NCBI RefSeq assembly: GCF_000171615.1
Contig: NZ_ABFU01000001.1
Location: 1 to 34,135 of the forward strand
From: Bacillus coahuilensis m4-4
GTDB taxonomy: Bacteria > Bacillota > Bacilli > Bacillales > Bacillaceae_K
DNA: 34,135 bases
Direction: 5' to 3'
Part shown: piece by piece, positions 20,205-29,159 of the stretch
How the letters are laid out: every line of letters begins with the position of its first letter
How positions within the stretch are numbered: position 1 is the first letter of the stretch
Notes under the pieces: model-generated
What the model saw: only the letters and a program-made list of their open reading frames with translations
Database searches by the model: none
Told to the model about the DNA's origin: nothing
Program-made: the position numbers and the translations under genes

Positions 20205-21048
20205 AGGTTTAGGAAAAGGCTTAGATGTGTTTTTCTCCACGGTGGAAGATACAACAGATGAAACGGTAAAACTGATTCCTTTAAATGAAATTCGCCCAAA
20301 TCCTTATCAGCCTCGTAAAGTATTTGATCAAGACGCAATTGAAGAGTTAAAGAGTAGCATTCTACAGCATGGTGTCCTTCAACCGATTATTCTTAGAAAA
20401 ACAATTAAAGGGTATGAGATTGTCGTTGGAGAAAGAAGGTATCGAGCGAGCAAAGAAGCAAAGTTGAGTTCTATTCCTGCTGTCGTAAGGGATTTATCTG
20501 ACCAACAAATGATGGAGCTTGCGCTACTTGAAAACCTACAGCGAGAAGATCTCTCTCCTATTGAAGAAGGGGCTGCTTACCAGCAGTTAATGCAACGATT
20601 GGATGTAACGCAAGAGGAATTAGCGAAACGACTTGGAAAAAGTCGTCCTCATATTGCGAATCATGTGCGCTTATTATTACTCCCAGGCTCTATTCAACAG
20701 CTCATTTCAGATGGGACTCTATCTATGGGACACGGGAGAGCGTTACTAGGACTCAAAAAGAAAGACAAGCTTCAGGCCGTCACAAAAAAAGTAGTGGATG
20801 AACGCCTAAATGTTCGACAGTTAGAGCAGCTCATCCAAGGGCTGAATGAAAATGTTTCACGTGAAACAACGAAAGAAACACCGAAAAAAGATGTTTTTAT
20901 TAAAGAACGAGAATCCTTCCTCCGTGAACGATTTGGTACAACGGTTCATATTAAACAATCTGCAAAAAAAGGAAAGATAGAAATTGAATTCTTTTCTAAA
21001 GATGATTTGGATCGGATATTAGAGCTTTTACAAGATCCATCTGAGTAA
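20197..21048 (+). CDS. spo0J: Chromosome partitioning protein Spo0J/ParB
   Basis: Spo0J is the ParB CTPase clamp that loads at parS, spreads along the origin region and recruits SMC. The protein has 283 residues (282 in B. subtilis). The N-terminus [10 protein letters not shown] is the Soj-stimulating segment. The CTP motifs are GERRYR (78-83) and ENLQREDLS (112-120). The helix-turn-helix lies around 138-160 and a C-terminal dimerisation domain covers about 230-283. A perfect parS site lies inside the coding sequence, encoding NVSRET. The frame is intact. Confidence 0.97.
   Translation: MAKGLGKGLDVFFSTVEDTTDETVKLIPLNEIRPNPYQPRKVFDQDAIEELKSSILQHGVLQPIILRKTIKGYEIVVGERRYRASKEAKLSSIPAVVRDLSDQQMMELALLENLQREDLSPIEEGAAYQQLMQRLDVTQEELAKRLGKSRPHIANHVRLLLLPGSIQQLISDGTLSMGHGRALLGLKKKDKLQAVTKKVVDERLNVRQLEQLIQGLNENVSRETTKETPKKDVFIKERESFLRERFGTTVHIKQSAKKGKIEIEFFSKDDLDRILELLQDPSE
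20853..20868. other. parS site 2 (inside spo0J)
   Basis: A perfect TGTTTCACGTGAAACA lies within the parB reading frame and encodes NVSRET. B. subtilis also carries a parS inside spo0J, so the position is conserved. Confidence 0.95.
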
Positions 21049-21135
21049 CCGTTATCAAATTTGAATAAAAATTATAAATAAATTGAATAGTAGACGTGAG
21101 TAGTGCCGCCTACTATAATAAAGAAAATGAATTTG

Positions 21136-21160
21136 CCATCCTCGGATGGTTTCTTTTTTT
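21136..21160 (+). terminator. spo0J terminator
   Basis: CCATCC / GGATGG with a 2-nt loop, which probably opens to 4 nt, is followed by TTTC and seven T. The gap 21049-21323 also holds a small hairpin (AGTAG...CTACT near 21100) but no gene. Confidence 0.65.
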
Positions 21161-21323
21161 ATACAGAGACTTTAGTTTGGTAAAGAATGTATAGGAATGA
21201 TAGATAGTAGAGTAGGAAAAGCGACAAGTTGGTCAGCATCTTTTAACAGCACGTCGTCATTCTACCGTCATACGTAGAGTAGGGAATCGTTTATAGAATA
21301 CTATAGAAATGGGGAATATCATT

Positions 21324-22028
21324 ATGGTGTTGCTAGGAAGCCTTGTGAATGCAGGGGTTATTGTAGTGTGTACTCTTTTTGGTTTGTTGCTTCATCGTAT
21401 TCCAGATAGAATTAAAGGAACGGTTATGAATGCGATTAGCTTAGCCGTTATCGTGTTAGGCTTACAAATGAGCCTTAAGACTGAGAATTTCATCTTTGTG
21501 ATTGTCAGCCTAGTGCTGGGGGCAATTATTGGTGAAAGCATTCAATTAGAAGATCGTTTAAATAGTATAGGAGAATGGATTGAAAGGCGATTTGGCAATG
21601 GATCCGATAGCTCTATTGCTCAAGGGTTTGTTACAGCAACGCTGATTTTTGTGATTGGAGCTATGTCTGTGTTAGGTGCTTTAGACAGTGGATTAAGAAA
21701 TGATCACGATGTTCTTTTTACTAAATCGATAATTGATGGATTTACCGCAATGATACTAACGTCTACACTAGGAATTGGCGTACTATTTTCTGCCATCCCT
21801 GTATTTTTATATGAGGGCGGGATTGCTCTATTTGCTACTGTGATTAATAAAATCGTTCCAGAAGTAGTGATGGAGACATTTTTAATTGAAATGACCGCTA
21901 CGGGTGGTGTCATGATCTTCGCAATTGGCTTAAATTTATTAGGGTTAACCAAAATTAGAGCAGCCAACCTGCTTCCATCTTTATTTGTGGTTGCCATATT
22001 AGTAGTGGCAGAATATTTTTTTATGTAA
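21324..22028 (+). CDS. DUF554 family membrane protein
   Basis: This 234-residue hydrophobic protein begins MVLLGSLVNAGVIV, the usual start of DUF554 (YdfK-like) proteins. An ATG at 21309 would add five residues, but the GGGGA sequence between the two favours 21324. About six to seven membrane segments are visible, with polar stretches EDRLNSIGEWIERR and DSGLRNDHDVLFTKSIIDGF. The family has no established biochemical function; transport has been suggested from its topology. In B. subtilis this position after spo0J is taken by yyaC and yyaD, so the gene is a lineage-specific insertion in this neighbourhood. It converges with yyaC. Confidence 0.85.
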   Translation: MVLLGSLVNAGVIVVCTLFGLLLHRIPDRIKGTVMNAISLAVIVLGLQMSLKTENFIFVIVSLVLGAIIGESIQLEDRLNSIGEWIERRFGNGSDSSIAQGFVTATLIFVIGAMSVLGALDSGLRNDHDVLFTKSIIDGFTAMILTSTLGIGVLFSAIPVFLYEGGIALFATVINKIVPEVVMETFLIEMTATGGVMIFAIGLNLLGLTKIRAANLLPSLFVVAILVVAEYFFM

Positions 22029-22062
22029 AAAAAGCGATCGTCTCCGATTGCTTTTTTGTTTT
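22027..22062. terminator. Bidirectional terminator between DUF554 gene and yyaC
   Basis: An A-run, GCGATCG, loop TCTC, CGATTGC and a T-run form a stem with one G-T pair and oligo-T on both strands. It serves the two convergent genes. Confidence 0.85.
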
Positions 22063-22685
22063 TATAACGTTTGTTCGTTCAGTTCTTGCCATTTTAGTTG
22101 TGTTAAATAACTAGGAGATTTAACCGTCGTAGTGGCTTCGTAAATGCTTTCTGTGATGGTTCTAGCCATTTGGAGTACAAGGTTTAAGCGAGTGTTCTGT
22201 AGGACAAAAAATTCCATGAACCCACTCACATTCACAATGCCTGTAATGTGGATATCTCCTACCTCAGGAAGCTCCTTATTCACCCCAGCACCAGGCTTCA
22301 CAGGGCCATTACCGACCTGTATAGCACCCACACTTTTCATCCGACCTAAACAGGCATCAATCCCAATGATAAAAGGCCTAGTATGACGCTTTTGAATCAT
22401 TTGTAGTTTTTCATGAAGGTTGACAGCGTGAATGGGGTCTTCTAGGGTTCCATACACAAAAATATTCGGACAGTTCTTCTCTTGTAAAAAAGTACCGACG
22501 AGTGGTCCGAGTGAATCACCAGTTGAACGATCTGTACCTATACAAACAAAAACAATTGGTCGAATATTCATTGTAGGAAGTAGACGGTGTAGGGATGTAG
22601 ATAGATGCTGAACGGCTTTATCAGACTCATAGGAAATTCTAAACGGTTCCTTAGACCGTTCAAATAGGCCTTTCTTGAGATTCAT
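22062..22685 (-). CDS. yyaC: Spore protease YyaC
   Basis: This 207-residue protein belongs to the YyaC/DUF1256 family, related to the germination protease GPR and found in endospore formers. The ATG at 22685 has GGGAG eight bases upstream; a GTG nine bases earlier is too close to it. Conserved features are VFVCIGTDRSTGDSLGPLVG (near 48-67), with aspartates of the catalytic type, then IIGIDACLG and VKPGAGVNKELPEVGDI. The gene is on the minus strand, the only one on the right arm facing the replication fork. The exact substrate is unproven. Confidence 0.92.
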   Translation of the reverse strand: MNLKKGLFERSKEPFRISYESDKAVQHLSTSLHRLLPTMNIRPIVFVCIGTDRSTGDSLGPLVGTFLQEKNCPNIFVYGTLEDPIHAVNLHEKLQMIQKRHTRPFIIGIDACLGRMKSVGAIQVGNGPVKPGAGVNKELPEVGDIHITGIVNVSGFMEFFVLQNTRLNLVLQMARTITESIYEATTTVKSPSYLTQLKWQELNEQTL

Positions 22686-22873
22686 ATACTCCACTCCCTT
22701 AATTTAATAGTATTAGTATACGGCTTTCCTTTCATTCTTATACATCATTCCACTATATTTCTCGTGTTGAAAAGATGGTTATGTACTCTATTCCTCAAAA
22801 AGGAGAAAAGTATGCCAATTTGTGTGCTACTTTCTAGAATAGTCGTAAGAAATGCTCAGTATATCGCTATTCT

Positions 22874-22901
22874 TTTACAAGGCAGGGTGCTAAAATAGAA
22901 T
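22874..22901 (+). promoter_or_regulatory. Promoter of the mscS gene
   Basis: TTTACA, a 16-bp spacer and TAGAAT lie about 40 bp upstream of the channel gene. Each hexamer has one mismatch to the sigma-A consensus. Confidence 0.55.
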
Positions 22902-22940
22902 GGACTATTTACATGGTAGATGGTGAAAGGAGTAACTCGT

Positions 22941-23889
22941 ATGACAGGTCAACAAGTAGAACAACCCATAGAAGAAACAGTAGAACAAACCGAAACCTCG
23001 CTTGAAGATACAAAAGAAGCCGTTGAAAAGACAGTCGATAAATTATTTGATCAAGAAACATGGCTAAATATTGGGGAAACAACATTACAGATCCTATTAA
23101 TCTTACTTATTTCTTCTGTTGTCATTCGGGTTGGAAAGTCGGCGCTACGTAAAATATTTACCGTCCGTTCCAAGCAGCCCATAAAGATATCAGAAAGACG
23201 TCAAATGACGATATTAAAGCTACTGGAGAATATCTTAACGTATGTCGTGTATTTTATTGTGATTATCACCATATTAGGAACGTTAAATATTAATGTAGCC
23301 GGTTTACTAGCTGGTGCTGGAATTGTCGGTCTTGCAGTTGGTTTTGGTGCACAGAACTTGGTGAGAGATGTGATTACAGGGTTTTTTATTAATTTTTGAA
23401 GACCAGTTTTCCGTTGGAGATTATGTTAGAATTGGAACTTCAGAAGGTTTCGTAGAAGAGATTGGCTTACGCACCACAAAAATTAAGAGCTGGACAGGAG
23501 AACTGCATATTATTCCAAACGGAAATATAGCAGAAGTTACAAACCTTTCGATTCATAATAGTATTGCAGTTATTGACATTAGCATCGCATACGAAGAAGA
23601 TATACAAAAAGCCGAAGAAGTCATACAAGCATTCCTAAAAGGATTGCCAGAACGGTATGAAGACATCGTAAGCGAACCACAGCTATTAGGTGTTCAAACA
23701 TTAGGAGCATCAGACGTTGTGTACCGGATTACGGCCGAAACAAAGCCGATGCAGCATATTGGTATTAGTCGAGCGATACGTAAAGACTTAAAAATAGAGT
23801 TAGACAAGCATAATATTGAAATTCCGTTCCCTCGCTTAGTGATGTATTCAAAAGCAGACGAAGCGAAAGTAGAAAGCCAAAAAGGATAA
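22941..23889 (+). CDS. MscS-family mechanosensitive channel (one frameshift)
   Basis: MscS-type channels open under membrane tension and release solutes during hypo-osmotic shock. The ATG at 22941 follows AAAGGAG. After an acidic, Gln/Glu-rich N-terminus (about 35 residues) come membrane segments near 50-65 and 95-115. The pore helix is rich in Gly and Ala (AGLLAGAGIVGLAVGFGAQN). The frame stops at 23397-23399. Removing one T from the run at 23393-23397 restores GFFINFEDQFSVGDYVRIG and the cytoplasmic domain to 23889, for 315 residues. Similar MscS genes sit near DUF951 and ychF in other Bacillaceae. The break is most likely a sequencing error. Confidence 0.9.
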
Positions 23890-23911
23890 GGGCCGTAAGG
23901 AGGAAATAGGA

Positions 23912-24094
23912 TTGGAGCAAAAAGAATTCCACTTACATGATATAGTTGAGATGAAAAAGCAGCACCCTTGTGGAACCAATGCATGGGAGATTATCAGAAT
24001 GGGCATGGATATTCGAATAAAATGCACAGGTTGCTCCCATAGCGTGATGATCCCAAGAAAAGATTTTTCAAAGAAAATAGAAAAAAGTGATTAA
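23912..24094 (+). CDS. DUF951 family small protein
   Basis: This 60-residue protein starts at TTG 23912 after AAGGAGG by 8 nt. It carries the family pattern DIVEMKKQHPCGTNAWEI, then MDIRIKCTGC and VMIPR. Conserved CG and CTGC cysteines suggest metal binding, although this is inference. DUF951 has no assigned function and is commonly found next to ychF. It starts 22 bp after the channel gene and is probably cotranscribed with it. Confidence 0.85.
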   Translation: MEQKEFHLHDIVEMKKQHPCGTNAWEIIRMGMDIRIKCTGCSHSVMIPRKDFSKKIEKSD

Positions 24095-24112
24095 AAAGCA
24101 CGAAGAATAATA

Positions 24113-24158
24113 GGAATGCGAAGAAGCTCAGATTGTGATCTGAGCTTCTTCGCATTCC
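24113..24158. repeat. Perfect 21-bp inverted repeat with 4-nt loop
   Basis: The arms 24113-24133 and 24138-24158 are exact complements around TGTG. No T-run follows on the plus strand, so it is not a classic intrinsic terminator, although it lies just after the DUF951 stop codon and may still end the transcript. The remaining 110 bp before ychF hold no gene. Confidence 0.8.
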
Positions 24159-24268
24159 CCTCCTGTGCGCTAGATTGCATACTTGTCTTTTCCGACTATT
24201 ATCTCTATAATTGTGAAAGATTAAAAAGTTCGTTAAGCACATGAAGAGTGTATGAGGAGTGACGATAA

Positions 24269-25368
24269 ATGGCATTAACAGCTGGTATTGTTGGCTTACC
24301 TAACGTAGGGAAATCAACGTTATTTAACGCAATTACAAAAGCAGGAGCAGAGTCTGCGAACTATCCTTTCTGTACAATTGACCCGAACGTAGGAATTGTT
24401 GAGGTTCCAGACCCACGTTTAAATAAATTAACAGAATTAGTACAACCGAAAAAACAGTCCCAACAACGTTCGAATTTACAGATATCGCAGGCATTGTGAA
24501 AGGCGCAAGTAAAGGAGAAGGATTAGGGAACAAATTCTTATCTCATATTCGCCAAGTAGACGCCATTTGCCAAGTGGTACGTTGTTTTGCAGATGATAAT
24601 ATCACTCATGTATCAGGGAAAGTCGATCCTATTGATGATATTGAAACGATTAATCTTGAGCTGATTTTAGCGGACTTAGAGTCTGTTGATAAACGAATTG
24701 CGCGTGTAGGCAAAATGGCGAAGCAAAAAGACAAAGAAGCAATGGTAGAGCTTGAAATTTTAGAAAAGCTTAAGGAAGCATTCGAAAATGATATGCCTGG
24801 CCGCACAGTCGAATTTACGGATGAACAAATGAAAATTGTAAAAGGCCTGCACCTTTTAACGACAAAACCAGTACTTTACGTAGCAAACGTGGGTGAAGAT
24901 GATATTGTTGATCCCTCTGAAAACCCATACGTGCAACAAGTAAAAGAATTTGCTGAAAAAGACAAGTCTGAAGTGATTGTCGTATGTGCAAAAATTGAGT
25001 CCGAGATTGCTGAGTTAGATGATGAAGAAAAAGCAATGTTCTTATCTGAATTAGGAATCGAAGAGTCTGGTCTTGATCAGTTAATCCGTGCAGCCTATAA
25101 TCTTCTTGGTTTGGCAACATACTTCACGGCAGGTGTACAAGAGGTTCGTGCTTGGACATTTAGACTTGGAATGAAGGCACCACAATGTGCGGGAGTTATT
25201 CACACAGACTTTGAGCGTGGATTTATCCGTGCTGAAACGGTTTCCTACGATGACCTAGTTGCAGCTGAAACGATGAATGCAGCGAAGGAAGCTGGAAAGG
25301 TTCGACTAGAAGGAAAAGAATACATCGTGAAAGATGGAGATGTTATACACTTCCGTTTTAATGTGTAA
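24269..25368 (+). CDS. ychF: Redox-regulated ATPase YchF (one frameshift)
   Basis: YchF (EngD/YyaF) is an Obg-family P-loop protein that prefers ATP and binds ribosomes. The frame breaks after ELVQPKK. Adding one A to the six-A run at 24449-24454 restores the expected [21 protein letters not shown] and gives 366 residues, the B. subtilis length. The P-loop is GLPNVGKST near residue 9, and the family motif [10 protein letters not shown] follows. A coiled-coil hairpin spans about 130-170. The C-terminal TGS domain ends [18 protein letters not shown] precedes the ATG. Confidence 0.95.
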
Positions 25369-25378
25369 TCGATGTAGT

Positions 25379-25410
25379 CAGGGCAGATCAACAATCTGTC
25401 CTGTTTTTTT
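25379..25410 (+). terminator. ychF terminator
   Basis: A 10-bp stem with one G-T pair (CAGGGCAGAT / ATCTGTCCTG) and 5-nt loop is followed by seven T. It lies 10 bp downstream of the ychF stop codon. Confidence 0.9.
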
Positions 25411-25459
25411 CATTTCCTCCCATCTATCTCTAATACTTTTCCTCATTCTCCCTTTTCAG

Positions 25460-25488
25460 TTGCACACCTTTCCCATCTGTGATATAAT
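25460..25488 (+). promoter_or_regulatory. Promoter of the rpsF-ssb-rpsR operon
   Basis: TTGCAC, a 17-bp spacer and a perfect TATAAT. The predicted start near 25495 gives a leader of about 75 nt ahead of rpsF. Confidence 0.85.
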
Positions 25489-25510
25489 TTTTTTCTGTGA
25501 GTAATGAATA

Positions 25511-25558
25511 TTGCTCCTTGCCCTGGCAAACGCGGGGGCCGCATAGTCCATAAGGAGG
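25511..25558 (+). promoter_or_regulatory. Probable S6:S18 autoregulatory leader
   Basis: In the rpsF leader CTCCTT (25514-25519) can pair with AAGGAG (25552-25557), the rpsF Shine-Dalgarno sequence. Inside, GCCC (20-23 of 25500) can pair with the G-run before a CCG near 25539-25541. A hairpin with a conserved CCG that hides the ribosome-binding site is the known binding element of the S6:S18 complex in bacterial rpsF operons, and rpsR encodes S18 in this operon. Feedback on translation is the likely role. Confidence 0.65.
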
Positions 25559-25568
25559 TGACTTAAAG

Positions 25569-25862
25569 ATGAGAAAGTACGAGGTAATGTACATTGTTCG
25601 CCCAAACATTGAAGATGAAGCGAAGAAAGCACTAGTTGAGCGCTTTTCTGGTATCATCACGACTAACGGTGGCGAAATCATCGAGTCTAAAGAGTGGGGT
25701 AAACGTCGTTTAGCTTACGAAATCAATGATTTCCGTGATGGTTTCTACTACATCATGAACGTACAAGCTTCTAACACGGATGCTGTTAGTGAGTTTGACC
25801 GTCTAGCTAAGATCTCTGACGATATTATCCGTCATATCGCTGTACGCGTAGATGAGAAATAA
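25569..25862 (+). CDS. rpsF: Ribosomal protein S6
   Basis: This 97-residue protein begins [20 protein letters not shown] and contains [19 protein letters not shown], the conserved S6 core. S6 binds 16S rRNA in the 30S platform together with S18. AAGGAGG lies 11 nt upstream of the ATG. It is the first gene of the rpsF-ssb-rpsR operon, downstream of the leader hairpin. Confidence 0.97.
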   Translation: MRKYEVMYIVRPNIEDEAKKALVERFSGIITTNGGEIIESKEWGKRRLAYEINDFRDGFYYIMNVQASNTDAVSEFDRLAKISDDIIRHIAVRVDEK

Positions 25863-25892
25863 TTCAACCGTGAATAAATAGAAAAACAAAAA

Positions 25893-25908
25893 TGTTTCAC
25901 GTGAAACA
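25893..25908. other. parS site 3 (between rpsF and ssb)
   Basis: A perfect TGTTTCACGTGAAACA lies in the 60-bp gap between rpsF and ssb, flanked by A-rich and T-rich sequence that extends the palindrome (AAATGTTTCAC / GTGAAACATTT). It is about 5.0 kb from parS site 2. Confidence 0.95.
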
Positions 25909-25931
25909 TTTACAAGAGGAGGTTGATTCTG

Positions 25932-26441
25932 ATGATGAACCGCGTTGTTTTAGTAGGTCGTTTAACAAAGGATCCGGATTTAAGGTATTTACCGAATGGA
26001 ACTGCTGTGGCTACTTTTACGCTAGCTGTGAATCGTACATTTACTAATCAACAAGGAGAGCGCGAAGCAGACTTCATTAACTGTGTCGTTTGGCGTAAAC
26101 CGGCTGAGAATGTAGCGAACTTCTTAAAGAAGGGCAGCTTAGCAGGGGTTGATGGACGTTTACAAACTCGTAATTATGAAGGACAAGATGGACGTAAAGT
26201 CTATGTAACAGAAGTTGTTGCAGAGAGTGTTCAATTCCTTGAACCACGTAATTCGAATAATCAGGGCCAAAGCCAAGGAGGGTATAACCAAAACCCTTAT
26301 GGTGGTACGCCTCAAGACAATCCATTTAGTCAAAATCAGAATCAACGTAACCAAAACAACAACTATTCTCGTGCAGATGAAGACCCATTTGCGAATGATG
26401 GCAAGCCAATTGACATCTCCGATGATGACCTTCCATTCTAA
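25932..26441 (+). CDS. ssb: Single-stranded DNA-binding protein
   Basis: SSB coats single-stranded DNA at forks and recruits repair proteins. From ATG 25932 (GAGGAGG nine bases upstream) it has 169 residues; an adjacent ATG gives 168. The OB fold covers residues 1-110, with [18 protein letters not shown] and [19 protein letters not shown] Gln/Asn/Gly-rich linker follows. The tail DISDDDLPF is the acidic tip that contacts partner proteins. This is the essential SsbA type, between rpsF and rpsR. Confidence 0.97.
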   Translation: MMNRVVLVGRLTKDPDLRYLPNGTAVATFTLAVNRTFTNQQGEREADFINCVVWRKPAENVANFLKKGSLAGVDGRLQTRNYEGQDGRKVYVTEVVAESVQFLEPRNSNNQGQSQGGYNQNPYGGTPQDNPFSQNQNQRNQNNNYSRADEDPFANDGKPIDISDDDLPF

Positions 26442-26489
26442 AGAGAAGTAGAGCGTGAATAAAATTAAACAAGCAAGGAGGGGAAAACT

Positions 26490-26729
26490 ATGGCAATGGG
26501 TGGACGCAAAGGCGGACGTCGTCGTCGTAAAGTATGTTATTTCACTTCAAATAACATCACAAACATCGACTACAAAGACGTAGATCTTCTTAAAAAGTTT
26601 ATCTCTGAGCGCGGAAAAATTCTTCCACGTCGTGTGACTGGAACAAGCGCAAAGTACCAACGTAAACTAACAACAGCTATCAAACGTGCGCGTATGATGG
26701 CATTACTACCATATGTAACTGGTGAATAA
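26490..26729 (+). CDS. rpsR: Ribosomal protein S18
   Basis: This 79-residue basic protein reads [21 protein letters not shown] and ends [15 protein letters not shown], the standard S18 sequence. It partners S6 in the 30S platform. AAGGAGGGG precedes the ATG. It is the last gene of the operon and is followed by a strong terminator. Confidence 0.97.
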   Translation: MAMGGRKGGRRRRKVCYFTSNNITNIDYKDVDLLKKFISERGKILPRRVTGTSAKYQRKLTTAIKRARMMALLPYVTGE

Positions 26730-26740
26730 TAACGAGTAAA

Positions 26741-26771
26741 GACTATGAGGCAAAACCTCATAGTCTTTTTG
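26741..26771 (+). terminator. rpsR terminator
   Basis: A perfect 10-bp stem (GACTATGAGG / CCTCATAGTC) with loop CAAAA is followed by TTTTTG and TTTT. It ends the rpsF-ssb-rpsR transcript 11 bp after the stop codon. Confidence 0.92.
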
Positions 26772-26904
26772 TTTTCTAGATCTCTTTTTTTAACCTCACT
26801 CTATTCCCTGATTCTCCTCCAATTCCAACTATTCCACTGGGTAATATTCTCTATTTCACCTGCCATAACTTTGTCAAAAGTCTAAGGATTAAAGGCAGAA
26901 AGTA

Positions 26905-26931
26905 CAAATAAAACGGTTTCAATGTCGATAT
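26905..26931 (+). promoter_or_regulatory. Sigma-D-like promoter of the chemoreceptor gene
   Basis: CAAA, a 15-bp spacer and GTCGATAT differ by one base in each box from the Bacillus sigma-D consensus (TAAA, 15 bp, GCCGATAT). It lies about 50 bp upstream of a chemoreceptor gene, a typical sigma-D (motility regulon) target. Confidence 0.65.
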
Positions 26932-26981
26932 ATATGTTAAAATGATGTAAATTGGTAGCTTACGTCGAGGAGATGGAACTC

Positions 26982-28996
26982 ATGTTTAAATCAATTAAGT
27001 GGAAATTAATACTCTGGGTCTTTTCTATTCTTTTTCTTTCATTTACGACCATCTCAGTACTAGTAGGATGGCAAGTCTCACAAAAACGGAACAAACGGCG
27101 ATTCAACAAACAGAAGGAATCGTCAATCAGCTAAACGAGAATATTGAGCTAAATCTTTCTCAGTATGAAAAGAGTTTAAACCAGTATTCCGTATCCAAAG
27201 AATTGAAAGAGTTTACAATTCTGCAAGGTAGCGAACAAGGGGAACAAAATAACTATACGGAGATGCTAGCTTCTGTTAAAGGGAACTTTACGAATTACTT
27301 AACGCTCTACCCAGACGCTACAGCAATTTACTTAGTAACACCTAACAACCAAACGTTAGCGGAACCTGCAAAAGCGGCAACTGGGAAGACAGATGCGATC
27401 AGCACAGACTGGTATAAAGCGGCAGCTGACGCAAAAATTCGTACGATGTGGAGTAAGCCTTGGCAGGATGAGTCGACAAGTCAGTTTATGATTACCGCAT
27501 CAAAAGCTGTAACGGATAATGGCAATGTAAAAGGCGTTGTAGCTGTAGACATTAGTCTATCAAAACTTGCAAGTGGGATATCAGAGCTCGATATGGGCTA
27601 TGATGGTTATCCATTTATGCTTTCAGAAGAAGGGGTAGCTCTCATTCATCCTTCTAAAGTGGGAGAGAATCTATCCGACTTACAAGTGATTGCAACCATT
27701 CTAAAAAGTGAAGAAAAAAGCGGTCAAGAAAAATATACGTTAGACGGGACAAATAAGTTAATGGTATATGAGAAAGTACCATTTACGAACTGGGTTGTAG
27801 GAGCTGCCTACGATGAAAGTGCTCTAAAAGCAATGGCTCAATCGATTATAAATAATATTTTTCTTATTGCGATCATCGTGCTCGTGATTTCTGCAGCTGG
27901 CGCAGTATTTCTGGCAAGGTCTATCGTTAAGCCTATCGATATACTGAAAAAAGAAGTGAACAACGTAGCAAGTGGAGACTTAACTGGCCATGTCAATATA
28001 CGTTCGAAGGATGAGCTAGGAACATTAGGAAAAGATTTTAACACCATGACGGATAAAATGAGAGAACTGCTTCAGTTAGTTCAACAAAGTGTACTCAATG
28101 TTAAAACGTCTTCAGAGAATTTAAGCGCTATTTCAGAGGAAACAAACGCAATAAGCGAGGAAGTTCAAGGTGCGATTGCAGAAATTGCTTCTGGATCACA
28201 AAGAGCAGCGGAAGATGCAGAAACAGCAAATCAAAGCTCTCTTACTCTGAGTGAGCAAATTAACACCATTCATGACAAAGCTAAGAATATGTTTGACATC
28301 GCTGAAAAGGCTGAGGAAGCGAATGAAACAGGACTTCAGCAAATGACGGAACTACAAGCCTCTTATCACTCATCACAAGAAAAGATTCAAGGAATGGAAA
28401 TACGCGTAACAGACCTTGGAGTGAAGATTAAGAAGGTTGACGAAGTAGTCAGTACGATTACAGACATTTCGGAACAAACGAATCTACTAGCCTTAAATGC
28501 TAGCATTGAAGCCGCTCGTGCAGGTGAGCACGGAAAAGGGTTTGCAGTAGTAGCAGAAGAAGTTCGGAAATTAGCAGAGCTTTCGCGAAAAGCAACAGAG
28601 GATATTAAAGAAACCATTCGTCATATTCAACAAGATGCGAATCGAACAGTCAATGAAATGGTCGATACAAAATCAGCTTTCACTAACCAACGAGTGGTCG
28701 TAGATCAAACGGCTGCCATATTCCAAACCATTTCATCGTTCTTAAAAACGATTGATGTCTCCATAGAAGATATGTACCAAGAGATTTCAAATATCGATCA
28801 AGGAAAAGAAGAAGTGGTCTCGGTTATTCAAATGATGGCTGCTGTATCTGAGCAAACGGCTGCGTCGTGCCAGGAAGTAAGCTCCGCTTCAGAAGATCAA
28901 GGGGCAGCGATTCAACAAGTAACTCTTGCTGCGGAGGATCTCTTGACGCTTAGCCAACAGCTTCAGGATGAAGTAAAAAGTTTTAAAATTGAATAG
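26982..28996 (+). CDS. Methyl-accepting chemotaxis protein (one frameshift)
   Basis: This is a membrane chemoreceptor that signals through CheA/CheW. ATG 26982 follows GAGGAG by 9 nt. Adding one A to the five-A run at 27082-27086 joins WQVSQK to [13 protein letters not shown] and gives 671 residues. Transmembrane segments lie at about 8-30 and 288-308. The extracellular part looks like a dCache sensor ([23 protein letters not shown]). HAMP covers about 310-362. The signalling domain has the hairpin tip [21 protein letters not shown] near residue 500. The ligand is unknown, and there is no C-terminal CheR-binding pentapeptide. It stands alone between a ribosomal operon and yybS. Confidence 0.93.
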
Positions 28997-29011
28997 GTGT
29001 GACCTACTTAC

Positions 29012-29043
29012 AGAGAACTTGTCCGGTACAAGTTCTCTTTCCT
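29012..29043 (+). terminator. Chemoreceptor gene terminator
   Basis: A perfect 11-bp stem (AGAGAACTTGT / ACAAGTTCTCT) with loop CCGGT is followed by a T/C-rich tail. It begins 16 bp after the stop codon and isolates the gene from yybS. Confidence 0.8.
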
Positions 29044-29091
29044 TCTGAAGTGGGTTAGGCTAGTAGGAGGAGTTTTCATTAAATCCTAAAG

Positions 29092-29120
29092 TTGAACACT
29101 AAGAAGGAGAAGAGTACAAT
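29092..29120 (+). promoter_or_regulatory. Promoter of the yybS-gdpP-rplI operon
   Basis: TTGAAC, a 17-bp spacer and TACAAT lie about 40 bp upstream of the yybS start codon. The -35 box has two mismatches and the -10 box one. Confidence 0.6.
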
Positions 29121-29159
29121 AAGGTATTATGTAGTTTTGATTGGTAAAGAGGTGTTCAT

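Noticed and set aside
20853-20868. parS inside spo0J as an intrinsic terminator
   Set aside because: It lies within an intact coding sequence and no T-run follows it, unlike parS site 1.
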